Origin: UBA6215 sp964484255 | GTDB taxonomy: Bacteria > Omnitrophota > Gorgyraeia > Pluralincolimonadales > Pluralincolimonadaceae | Length of the DNA: 9,502 nucleotides | NCBI GenBank assembly: GCA_964484255.1 | Contig: CAZAEH010000038.1 | Location: 1-9,502 of the forward strand | Reading direction: 5' to 3' | Part shown: in pieces, positions 1 to 5,061 of the stretch | Position numbering within the stretch: the first letter of the stretch is position 1 | How the letters are laid out: each line of letters begins with the position of its first letter | Notes under the pieces: model-generated | What the model was told of the DNA's origin: nothing | The model's database searches: none | What the model saw: the letters and a program-made list of their open reading frames with translations, nothing else | Position numbers and translations under genes: made by a program

Positions 1-1
1 G

Positions 2-508
2 TCCGCGGCGAAGATGCTTAACCGCCATCCGCACGTCTTCGGCAGGCACCGGGCCAAAAACCCGGATGACGCCTATAAGCATTGGCAATCAAGAAAGATA
101 ACCGAAAAGAACTACAGGGACCGCAAGAACATACTCGACGGCGTCCCGAAGACCCTCCCTGCATTGATAAAAGCCCAAAAGATATCGAAGCGCGCAGCGC
201 ATGAGGGATTCGACTGGCCGGATGTCTCTTTCGTGGTAGACAAGGTCCATGAGGAACTCGAGGAAGTGAAGGCCGAATTAAGGCACGGCGGCAAGCGCCG
301 CCTGGCTGAGGAGATAGGCGACCTGCTCTTCGCCGTGGCGATACTCTCCCGCTTCGGCGGAATAGACGCGGAAGAGGCCCTGCATAAGGCCACGAGGAAA
401 TTCGCCAAACGTTTCGGGAACATCGAACGCGCGGTCAAGAAGCGCGGCAAGAAAATGAACGAATGCGGCTTCGGGGAGCTTTACCTTCTCTGGCGCAAGC
501 TAAGATAA
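2..508 (+). CDS. mazG: Nucleoside triphosphate pyrophosphohydrolase MazG (5' end outside window)
   Basis: MazG hydrolyses (d)NTPs to the monophosphate and pyrophosphate in the cytoplasm and is linked to nucleotide-pool cleaning. The reading frame is open to the left edge. The first ATG, at 14, falls inside the family's conserved R-H-P-H-V-F-G segment, which normally sits near the middle of a protein of about 260 residues. It is therefore internal, and the gene starts upstream of the window. What is visible is the linker (LDGVPKTLPALIKAQK), the conserved GFDWPD segment, and the second MazG helical domain with its acidic metal-binding motifs EELEEVKAEL and EEIGDLLF. The C-terminal tail is basic and ends in LLWRKLR. 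The stop lies 10 bp from the stop of the convergent alpha/beta hydrolase gene, and I see no terminator hairpin between them. Family assignment is firm; substrate preference cannot be judged. Confidence 0.93.
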   Translation, partial: SAAKMLNRHPHVFGRHRAKNPDDAYKHWQSRKITEKNYRDRKNILDGVPKTLPALIKAQKISKRAAHEGFDWPDVSFVVDKVHEELEEVKAELRHGGKRRLAEEIGDLLFAVAILSRFGGIDAEEALHKATRKFAKRFGNIERAVKKRGKKMNECGFGELYLLWRKLR

Positions 509-518
509 GCGGGAGGAC

Positions 519-1256
519 CTACAAAGTATCCCTGAACCATCCGGAAATAAGCTCTTTCATCCTGTCCGGATACTGCTCGATGAGCCTCTCTGCGTGGAGC
601 CCGTCGCTGAATATCTCAAGCCTCTTTTCGTGCGCCGTAGCGGAGTTGAAGAGCTTTTTTGAATGGTAATCCTTTATCACCCAGTCCTTGGCGCCGTGCA
701 CGAACAATATCGCGACATCCTTTACGGCGGATATGCGATCTATGGGCCTGTTCTTTTCCATGAAGACATGGTCCATCCTGGCGCCCTTGCCTTCCCAATT
801 GCAATCCATGTTGGCCTTGAGGTCCGAGAACATCTCCGGCTGCCAGAAGCTAAAGTTAATGTCCCAGAAACTGTAAGGCGCGCTTATCAGGACCATGCTC
901 TTTATATCCGGCCTTTCGGGCGCAACGATGATAGAGACTGCGGCCCCAAGTGAAAATCCCATGAGACCGGTCTTCTTATAACCGCAGCCGGCCGCATAAT
1001 CGATAACCGCCTTAAGGTCGAGCGGTTCCTTCGCCGTCCAGGTAAACTTGCCGCCGCTGTCGCCGTGGCCCCGGAAATCGAAGATTATGACGTCATGCAA
1101 ACCCAGGACAAGGTCTACGGTCTTCCTTATGGCGGGGTTCTTTTTGCTGTTAAAAAATCCCGGGCATATTATCACTACGGAGTCTCGGCTGCGTCCAAAA
1201 TGTTCGTACGCTATCTCGACCCCGTCATCCGTGGCAATGCGGCCGCTCTTTTCCAT
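519..1256 (-). CDS. Alpha/beta hydrolase fold protein
   Basis: This is a soluble serine hydrolase of the alpha/beta-hydrolase fold, 245 residues long, with no signal peptide or membrane segment. Using the start at 1256, visible features are an oxyanion-strand motif CPGFF (about residue 31), DFRGHGDSGG (about 60-69), the nucleophile elbow G-F-S-L-G with Ser102, a candidate acid Asp191 in VHGAKDWV, and a catalytic His221 in DGLHAERL. The triad order Ser-Asp-His is complete. An in-frame ATG at 1328 would add 24 residues, but these overlap the upstream gene by 68 nt in another frame and look unlike the family N-terminus. The ATG at 1256, 4 nt after the upstream stop, is preferred. It is the last gene of a three-gene operon with the Nudix and Minf_1886-like genes. 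The substrate (ester, acyl-CoA, peptide or lipid) cannot be inferred. Confidence 0.87.
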   Translation of the reverse strand: MEKSGRIATDDGVEIAYEHFGRSRDSVVIICPGFFNSKKNPAIRKTVDLVLGLHDVIIFDFRGHGDSGGKFTWTAKEPLDLKAVIDYAAGCGYKKTGLMGFSLGAAVSIIVAPERPDIKSMVLISAPYSFWDINFSFWQPEMFSDLKANMDCNWEGKGARMDHVFMEKNRPIDRISAVKDVAILFVHGAKDWVIKDYHSKKLFNSATAHEKRLEIFSDGLHAERLIEQYPDRMKELISGWFRDTL

Positions 1257-1260
1257 TTCG

Positions 1261-1638
1261 TCAATCCAGCCTGTAATCCACAGTCCCGCCGAACGCCTTA
1301 TTAAAATCGAAGACATCGCTGAAATCATCTATCGAGTCATTATCGGTCTTTGACAGCAATTTAACGCCGATAAGGTTAAAGACTATATTGCCGAAGTCCG
1401 AGGTCTTCGCCACTCCCCAGCTCTCAAGGACCGTTAAAGCAAGCGGTCCGTATTGGTCTACCGCATAGATGCGCAACCCTTCGGAAAGTTCCTGGCCGGT
1501 CACATGGCGGGGCTTCTCAAGCCCGGAGACCGTGTGGTTCAAGCCGTTGAGGACGAACAGGTAGGCATCAACTTTATAACGGGGGTCTTTATCGGTCACG
1601 CTTTCAAGTATATCTATCACATCAAGCTGTTTTTTCAT
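1261..1638 (-). CDS. Minf_1886 / TIGR04138-like small conserved protein, function unknown
   Basis: This 125-residue acidic soluble protein is of unknown function. I recognise from memory the pattern of the Minf_1886 ('Verruc_Plancto-restricted', TIGR04138) family: DPRY near residue 18, AYLFVLNGLNHTV, RHVTGQELSEGLR, QYGPLALTVLESWGV, DFGNIVFNLI, and a C-terminal acidic DDFSDVFDFNKAF. Its length matches what I recall of the family. No catalytic motif, cofactor site or membrane segment is evident. The start ATG overlaps the stop of the upstream Nudix gene in an ATGA (1638-1635), which indicates translational coupling. A GGAAAGG lies just before the ATG. The alpha/beta hydrolase follows 4 nt after its stop. 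The family is reported mainly from the PVC superphylum, so it is the best taxonomic hint here. I infer no biochemical role. Confidence 0.82.
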   Translation of the reverse strand: MKKQLDVIDILESVTDKDPRYKVDAYLFVLNGLNHTVSGLEKPRHVTGQELSEGLRIYAVDQYGPLALTVLESWGVAKTSDFGNIVFNLIGVKLLSKTDNDSIDDFSDVFDFNKAFGGTVDYRLD

Positions 1639-2159
1639 GCCTTTCCGGCGGTAAGCAGCAGCGCGATTATCGTCTTGGCATCCCTTATCTTCCCCTGCCT
1701 TACATACTTAAGGGCATCCGATACTTTTACCACCCTGACTTTTATGTCCTCATCGAAATCCGCCGGAAGCTTTGACGGCTTGAGCCCGGTAGCTTTATAT
1801 ATCACGACGAATTCGTCGGTAACCCCGGGCGAAGGGTAGAATATATCAAGTTTCTCGAATTTACCGGCGGCGTAGCCTATCTCCTCCTGTATCTCCCTCC
1901 TGGCTGCGGAAAGAGGCGCTTCACCTTTGTGGAGTGTCCCGGCCGGTATCTCAAGCAGCCTCTCCCCTACTGCATAGCGGAACTGTTCGACGAGGACGAC
2001 CCTGTCCCGGGAAAGAAAAGGGACTATGCCGACAGAGCCGATATGGTGGACCACTTCCCAGCGGGCAGGCCTTCCCCTGATAATACCGTCGCTGACGACG
2101 AGCCTGACTATCCTGCCGTCATAAACAAGCGTCTTCTTCTTTACCTTGAACTTTGCCAT
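1635..2159 (-). CDS. Nudix hydrolase, ADP-ribose pyrophosphatase type
   Basis: This 174-residue cytoplasmic Nudix hydrolase probably cleaves ADP-ribose or a related nucleoside diphosphate sugar to AMP and a sugar phosphate. A complete Nudix box, G-x5-E-x7-REIQEEIGY, spans about residues 74-96 with all metal-binding glutamates. About 16 residues later comes YPSPGVTDE, typical of the ADP-ribose pyrophosphatase (NudF) subgroup. The N-terminal strands carry WEVVHH and VVLVEQFRY, also typical of that group. The ATG at 2159 is preferred over the one at 2195: the longer version would add 12 atypical residues and would start level with the -35 box and the terminator U-tract of the upstream gene. A promoter ends 7 nt before the chosen ATG, so the mRNA may be leaderless. 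It is the first gene of an operon with the Minf_1886-like and hydrolase genes. Confidence 0.92.
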   Translation of the reverse strand: MAKFKVKKKTLVYDGRIVRLVVSDGIIRGRPARWEVVHHIGSVGIVPFLSRDRVVLVEQFRYAVGERLLEIPAGTLHKGEAPLSAARREIQEEIGYAAGKFEKLDIFYPSPGVTDEFVVIYKATGLKPSKLPADFDEDIKVRVVKVSDALKYVRQGKIRDAKTIIALLLTAGKA

Positions 2160-2166
2160 GGCCCGT

Positions 2167-2195
2167 ATTGTACACTTTTGCCGTATAAAAAACAA
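2167..2195 (-). promoter_or_regulatory. Sigma70-type promoter for the Nudix operon
   Basis: Read on the minus strand, TTGTTT (2195-2190) and TACAAT (2172-2167) are separated by exactly 17 nt. Only 7 nt lie between the -10 box and the ATG at 2159, so transcription would begin at or next to the start codon, giving a leaderless mRNA. No Shine-Dalgarno sequence is visible. The -35 hexamer is part of the U-tract of the csp terminator. Confidence 0.6.
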
Positions 2196-2219
2196 GGCCC
2201 GGTCCTTCCGGACCGGGCC
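2187..2219 (-). terminator. Intrinsic terminator of csp
   Basis: On the minus strand a perfect 10-bp GC-rich stem (arms 2219-2210 and 2205-2196) closes on a GGAA tetraloop of the GNRA type. It is followed by TTGTTTTTT. It begins 20 nt after the csp stop codon. This is a strong Rho-independent terminator that should separate csp from the Nudix operon downstream. Confidence 0.92.
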
Positions 2220-2239
2220 GTTATGACGATTTATCTTAA

Positions 2240-2440
2240 TTAGAGCTTAACCACGTTGGTCGCCTGTTCACCCTTGGGACCCTTCTCGATATCAAACTCG
2301 ACTTCCTGTCCCTCGGTCAAAGATTTATAACCTTCACCCTTGATGGCGCTGTGATGGACGAAAACGTCCTTGCCGTTCTCAGGGGTAATGAATCCGTAAC
2401 CTTTCTGGTCGCTGAACCATTTCACCTTGCCTCTGGCCAT
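2240..2440 (-). CDS. Cold-shock domain protein, CspA family
   Basis: This 66-residue single-stranded nucleic-acid-binding protein consists of one cold-shock domain (five-stranded OB fold). Proteins of this family melt RNA secondary structure, and some act as transcription antiterminators. Visible motifs are KVKWFS at 5-10, RNP1 KGYGFI at 13-18 and RNP2 VFVHH at 26-30. The C-terminal QATNVVKL is standard and the length is normal for the family. The start is well supported: AGGAAAGGAGG (2460-2450) lies 9 nt before the ATG. The gene stands alone between its own promoter and leader and a strong terminator, and is divergent from the nuo operon. The long leader with an internal hairpin suggests post-initiation control. 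The sequence does not show whether it is cold-inducible or constitutive. Confidence 0.97.
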   Translation of the reverse strand: MARGKVKWFSDQKGYGFITPENGKDVFVHHSAIKGEGYKSLTEGQEVEFDIEKGPKGEQATNVVKL

Positions 2441-2449
2441 TAATTTGTG

Positions 2450-2460
2450 CCTCCTTTCCT
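2450..2460 (-). promoter_or_regulatory. Strong Shine-Dalgarno sequence of csp
   Basis: AGGAAAGGAGG on the minus strand, with the GGAGG core at 2454-2450 and 9 nt to the ATG at 2440. It fixes the csp start and predicts strong translation. Confidence 0.85.
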
Positions 2461-2465
2461 TGTGG

Positions 2466-2471
2466 ATTATA
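2466..2471 (-). promoter_or_regulatory. Possible second, proximal csp -10 box
   Basis: A perfect TATAAT lies on the minus strand just after the leader terminator. Transcription from it would start near 2459, keeping the Shine-Dalgarno but leaving out the leader hairpin. No good -35 is present at 16-18 nt (the region is T-rich), so this may be a weak promoter or chance. Confidence 0.35.
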
Positions 2472-2490
2472 GCAAACGATCAGAGAGCAC

Positions 2491-2530
2491 AAAAAAACCG
2501 CAAAGGTCAGTGATCATCAACCGTTGCGGT
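2491..2530 (-). terminator. Intrinsic terminator (candidate attenuator) inside the csp leader
   Basis: On the minus strand ACCGCAA (2530-2524) pairs perfectly with TTGCGGT (2503-2497). After a 1x1 mismatch, GGTTG pairs with TGACC, including two wobbles, leaving an 8-nt loop. The stem is followed directly by six further T residues (2496-2491). No gene lies upstream on this strand, so a simple gene terminator is unlikely. It sits between the distal csp promoter and the csp start codon, as an attenuator would. On the plus strand there is no T-tract after the hairpin, so it is directional. Confidence 0.65.
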
Positions 2531-2565
2531 AAACAATCGCTACTCTTTTAGTTGCTACGGATTAA

Positions 2566-2593
2566 ATTGTATCATAGCGGGAAGCGATGTCAA
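2566..2593 (-). promoter_or_regulatory. Distal sigma70 promoter of csp
   Basis: On the minus strand a consensus TTGACA (2593-2588) is followed after 16 nt by TACAAT (2571-2566). The predicted start is near 2559. The -35 box is directly flanked upstream by an inverted repeat shared with the divergent nuo promoter region. Confidence 0.8.
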
Positions 2594-2608
2594 GCATTAT
2601 TCTTATGC
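2594..2608. repeat. Imperfect inverted repeat between divergent promoters
   Basis: GCATTA-TTC-TTATGC has arms matching at 5 of 6 positions. It abuts the csp -35 box and ends 11 bp before the nuo -35 box. The position suits an operator for a dimeric regulator acting on both promoters, but it is short and could be chance. Confidence 0.3.
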
Positions 2609-2619
2609 CATTAATACCT

Positions 2620-2649
2620 TTGACACAAGGGCATGATCTTTTGTATAAT
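2620..2649 (+). promoter_or_regulatory. Consensus sigma70 promoter of the nuo operon
   Basis: TTGACA (2620-2625) and TATAAT (2644-2649) are both perfect consensus hexamers with an 18-nt spacer. Transcription should start near 2656, giving a 5' leader of about 52 nt before nuoA. This is the only convincing promoter I see for the ten nuo genes in the window. Confidence 0.88.
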
Positions 2650-2669
2650 TGAAGGAACCAGCCATTAAA

Positions 2670-2711
2670 ATGACCGGCATTTCAATCCATTGGAGCCTCA
2701 TTAAATTATGA
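2670..2711 (+). CDS. Possible 13-residue leader ORF overlapping the nuoA start
   Basis: ATG at 2670 opens a short frame, MTGISIHWSLIKL, whose TGA (2709-2711) shares an ATGA with the nuoA start codon. It lies within the predicted nuo leader. The nearest AAGGA (2652-2656) is 13 nt upstream and lies at or before the predicted transcription start, so initiation support is weak. If translated, it would couple ribosome termination to nuoA initiation. It has no similarity I recognise and may be chance. Confidence 0.25.
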   Translation: MTGISIHWSLIKL

Positions 2712-3064
2712 TCGCAGATTACGGATATGTTGGCCTCTTCCTGGTTTTCGGCATCATTTTCGTTGCCGGAGCCCTTTCAGTCTCATGGTTCCTGCGCCCG
2801 CGAGCGCCCAGCCCCGAAAAGAGCTCCTGTTATGAATGCGGCGAGGTCATAAAGGGAGGGTCATGGATACAGTTCAACGTCCGGTACTACCTTATCGCGC
2901 TTATTTTTGTGGTCTTCGACGTTGAAATATTATTCCTCATCCCGTGGGCGGTCATATTCCGCGAACTCGGGCCCGTAGCCTTCATCGAGATGGCCGTCTT
3001 TATAGGCGTGCTCATAGCAGGCCTTATCTATGCCTGGAAGAAAGGGGCCCTCGAATGGCAGTGA
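2708..3064 (+). CDS. nuoA: NADH-quinone oxidoreductase subunit A
   Basis: NuoA is a membrane subunit of complex I (ND3 homologue) at the junction of the quinone site and the proton-pumping arm. The 118-residue product has three predicted membrane helices (about 6-29, 60-82 and 90-110). The long first loop carries PSPEKSSCYECG with the conserved Cys44 of the ND3 loop. The second helix carries the conserved FDVE motif (70-73), whose acidic residues are involved in proton transfer and conformational coupling. Length is typical. GGAG at 2692-2695 lies 12 nt before the ATG, a rather long gap, and the start overlaps the stop of a tiny upstream frame. It is the first gene of the nuo operon and overlaps nuoB by 10 nt. 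Confidence 0.96.
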   Translation: MIADYGYVGLFLVFGIIFVAGALSVSWFLRPRAPSPEKSSCYECGEVIKGGSWIQFNVRYYLIALIFVVFDVEILFLIPWAVIFRELGPVAFIEMAVFIGVLIAGLIYAWKKGALEWQ

Positions 3065-3570
3065 TCGAACGGATACCCGCTTCCGGCCTCATAGAAAAGT
3101 TCCCCGGCGGTAACCTCGTGCTTACCACAAGTGAAAGCGTGCTGAAATGGAGCAAGGCGTCCTCCCTGTGGCCGCTTACCTTCGGCCTGGCCTGCTGCGC
3201 AATAGAGATGATAGGCACCGGGGCTTCAAGGTTCGATATCGACCGTTTCGGGGCCGGGGTATTCCGCGCCAGCCCAAGGCAATGCGACGTCATGATAGTG
3301 GCCGGGACAATCTGCGTCAAGATGGGTGACTGCATGAAGCGCCTTTACGCGCAGATGCCGGAGCCTAAATACGTTATCGCGATGGGGAATTGCGCCGTAT
3401 CCGGCGGGATATTCTACCATGACACATATTCCGTGGTAAAAGGCACCGAAGCGCTGGGGATACCGGTGGATGTGCTGATACCCGGCTGCCCGCCGAGACC
3501 GGAGAACCTCTTATTCGGCATAATGAAACTGCAGGAAAAGATAAGGAAAGAAAAACGTGTCAAACGGTGA
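3055..3570 (+). CDS. nuoB: NADH-quinone oxidoreductase subunit B
   Basis: NuoB (PSST homologue) is a peripheral subunit holding Fe-S cluster N2, the last electron carrier before quinone. The 171-residue protein has the expected ligands: the tandem Cys47-Cys48 in GLACCAIEM, Cys113 in MGNCAVSGG and Cys145 in PGCPPRPE. The Cys48 to Cys113 spacing of 65 equals that in E. coli NuoB, but Cys113 to Cys145 is 32 rather than the usual 29, implying a three-residue insertion in the connecting loop. The ATG at 3055 is chosen because AAAGGGG lies 7 nt upstream; a GTG at 3061 is a possible alternative. The C-terminus is strongly basic (EKIRKEKRVKR). The gene overlaps nuoA by 10 nt and nuoC by 14 nt. Confidence 0.97.
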   Translation: MAVIERIPASGLIEKFPGGNLVLTTSESVLKWSKASSLWPLTFGLACCAIEMIGTGASRFDIDRFGAGVFRASPRQCDVMIVAGTICVKMGDCMKRLYAQMPEPKYVIAMGNCAVSGGIFYHDTYSVVKGTEALGIPVDVLIPGCPPRPENLLFGIMKLQEKIRKEKRVKR

Positions 3571-3967
3571 GGCTTTCGGACTGATAAAATTGAAGGTGCC
3601 CGATACCTCCCTGGAGGAAAAGACCAGGGCCATAGTGATCCCGAGGGAAGGCATCCTCGAGGCGGCCCGCTGCCTGGCCGGCCAGGGGTTTGACAGCCTG
3701 CATAACCTTACGGCGGTCGACAATAAGGACGATGTAACGCTTGTTTACCATTTCTATTCTATGAAGAAACGCGCGGGCATCGTATTGAAGACGCGGCTCT
3801 TGCCCGACGACCTCACCGTTGAGAGCGTAGAGAGGTTTTGGAGGTCGGCCGACTGGCTTGAACGTGAGGTCTATGACCTCTTCGGCATAAAATTCCTGAA
3901 TCACCCAAATCTCAAAAGGATCCTTAATCCCGAAGAATGGACGATACATCCCTTAAGGAAGACATAG
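3557..3967 (+). CDS. nuoC: NADH-quinone oxidoreductase subunit C (30 kDa subunit)
   Basis: NuoC is a peripheral scaffold subunit of the connecting module that packs against NuoD and NuoB; it carries no cofactor. The product is 136 residues. The signature of the 30-kDa family, LEREVYDLFGIKF followed by HPNLKRIL, occupies about 101-123. It ends soon after, in HPLRKT, so it is a compact version without the C-terminal extension found in many homologues. It is not fused to NuoD as in E. coli. The start is GTG at 3557, supported by AGGAAAG about 7 nt upstream. The 3' end overlaps nuoD by 31 nt, the longest overlap in the operon, which suggests coupled translation. Confidence 0.94.
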   Translation: MSNGEAFGLIKLKVPDTSLEEKTRAIVIPREGILEAARCLAGQGFDSLHNLTAVDNKDDVTLVYHFYSMKKRAGIVLKTRLLPDDLTVESVERFWRSADWLEREVYDLFGIKFLNHPNLKRILNPEEWTIHPLRKT

Positions 3968-5061
3968 GCACTGAGGAGTTCTGGGTCAATATGGGACCGC
4001 AGCATCCCTCCACCCACGGCGTGCTCCGGCTCGAGCTCAAGCTGAGCGGCGAGACCGTCGTTGACGGCATCGTCCATATCGGATACCTCCACCGCAGCAT
4101 GGAAAAGATAGCCGAGCGCCGCACATATACCCAGTTCATACCTTTCACCGACAGGCTCGATTACCTTGCGTCGATGAACAACAACCTTGCCTATGTCCTG
4201 GCCGTTGAAAAACTAATGGGCATAGAGGTAAACGACAGGGCCAAATACATAAGGGTCATAATGGCCGAGCTGGGCAGGATAGCCAGCCATCTTTTCGGCA
4301 TAACGACTTTCGTGCAGGACCTTGGCGCTTTCGCGACCCCGTTATTCTACGGGATGCGCGAACGCGAGAAGATCGTTGAGCTTTTCGATGATGTCTGCGG
4401 ACAAAGACTGACCTATAACTATATGAGGATAGGCGGCGTATCCCGCGACCTGCCTGACGGTGCGGAAAGCAAGATAAAGAGTATAATCAAATACCTGCGC
4501 CCAAAATTCGATGACCTCGAGGCCCTCTTCAATTCAAACCCGATATTCATCGCAAGAACAAGGGGCGTAGGTGTCCTTACTGCGAAAAAAGCCGTGAATT
4601 ACGGGGTCACGGGGCCCAATTTGCGGGCCTCCGGCGTAAAATGGGACCTTCGTAAAGACGAACCGTACCTATGTTACGATAAGTTCATGTTCGATATACC
4701 GGTAGGGAATAACGGCGATGCCTGGGACAGGTATAAGGTGAGGATGGACGAGATGCGCCAAAGCCTGCGCATCGCCGAACAGGCGGTCCTGGGCCTGCCC
4801 GAAGGGGACCCGACGGCCAAGGCCGGACGCATATTCAGGCCCGAACCGGGGGAGGCCTATATGAGGAGCGAGAACCCGCGAGGCGAGCTCGGATTCTACA
4901 TTGTAAGCGACGGATCCCCTATACCCTGCAGGATGAAGATACGCTCCCCCTCCTTCTCTAATATAGCCGTATTACCCGATCTGATAAGGGGCCTCAAGGT
5001 AGCGGATGCTGTCTGCGTGCTTGGAAGCCTTGATGTGGTCATGGGAGAGATCGACAGATGA
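3937..5061 (+). CDS. nuoD: NADH-quinone oxidoreductase subunit D (49 kDa subunit)
   Basis: NuoD forms the quinone-binding cavity together with NuoB. The 374-residue product starts close to the conserved core, with GPQHPSTHG at 20-28; His27 corresponds to the quinone headgroup histidine and Tyr64 in RRTYTQF to the conserved quinone tyrosine. It ends in the family-typical VVMGEIDR. The CxxC pairs that bind nickel in related [NiFe] hydrogenases are absent at both ends, so this is a true complex I subunit and not an Ech/Mbh-type hydrogenase. The length is on the short side for the family, through a short N-terminus. The start lacks a close Shine-Dalgarno (AAAAGGA is 16 nt away), consistent with coupling to nuoC. 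The stop overlaps the nuoH start as ATGA. Confidence 0.97.
   Translation: MDDTSLKEDIGTEEFWVNMGPQHPSTHGVLRLELKLSGETVVDGIVHIGYLHRSMEKIAERRTYTQFIPFTDRLDYLASMNNNLAYVLAVEKLMGIEVNDRAKYIRVIMAELGRIASHLFGITTFVQDLGAFATPLFYGMREREKIVELFDDVCGQRLTYNYMRIGGVSRDLPDGAESKIKSIIKYLRPKFDDLEALFNSNPIFIARTRGVGVLTAKKAVNYGVTGPNLRASGVKWDLRKDEPYLCYDKFMFDIPVGNNGDAWDRYKVRMDEMRQSLRIAEQAVLGLPEGDPTAKAGRIFRPEPGEAYMRSENPRGELGFYIVSDGSPIPCRMKIRSPSFSNIAVLPDLIRGLKVADAVCVLGSLDVVMGEIDR

Larger units (their letters stand above)
2441..2559 (-). promoter_or_regulatory. csp 5' leader of about 119 nt
   Basis: From the distal promoter, transcription should start near 2559 and give a leader of about 119 nt. The leader begins with the near-repeats GTAGCAAC and GTAGCGAT, then holds the terminator hairpin at 2530-2491, an unstructured stretch and the Shine-Dalgarno. 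The early GUAGCAA could pair with UUGCUAU near 2470 as an alternative long-range fold, but that pairing is only 7 bp with one wobble. Long structured leaders are known for cspA-family mRNAs. I do not recognise this one as a named RNA family. Confidence 0.5.

Noticed and set aside
1257..1328. Longer start (ATG at 1328) for the alpha/beta hydrolase
   Set aside because: The extra 24 residues are an out-of-frame reading of the end of the preceding gene, and the hydrolase fold begins right after the ATG at 1256.
2160..2195. Longer start (ATG at 2195) for the Nudix gene
   Set aside because: It would lie level with the -35 box and terminator U-tract, and would add residues unlike the family's N-terminus.
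2497..2560. Possible c-di-GMP-type riboswitch on the plus strand (CGCAAAGG and GCGGTAAAC look faintly GEMM-like)
   Set aside because: The helices and spacing do not match the class, no plus-strand promoter lies upstream, and the region is explained by the minus-strand csp leader and its terminator.
3937..5061. nuoD as a [NiFe]-hydrogenase large subunit (Ech/Mbh/Hyf type)
   Set aside because: Both nickel-binding CxxC pairs are absent, and the quinone-site residues His27 and Tyr64 of complex I are present.
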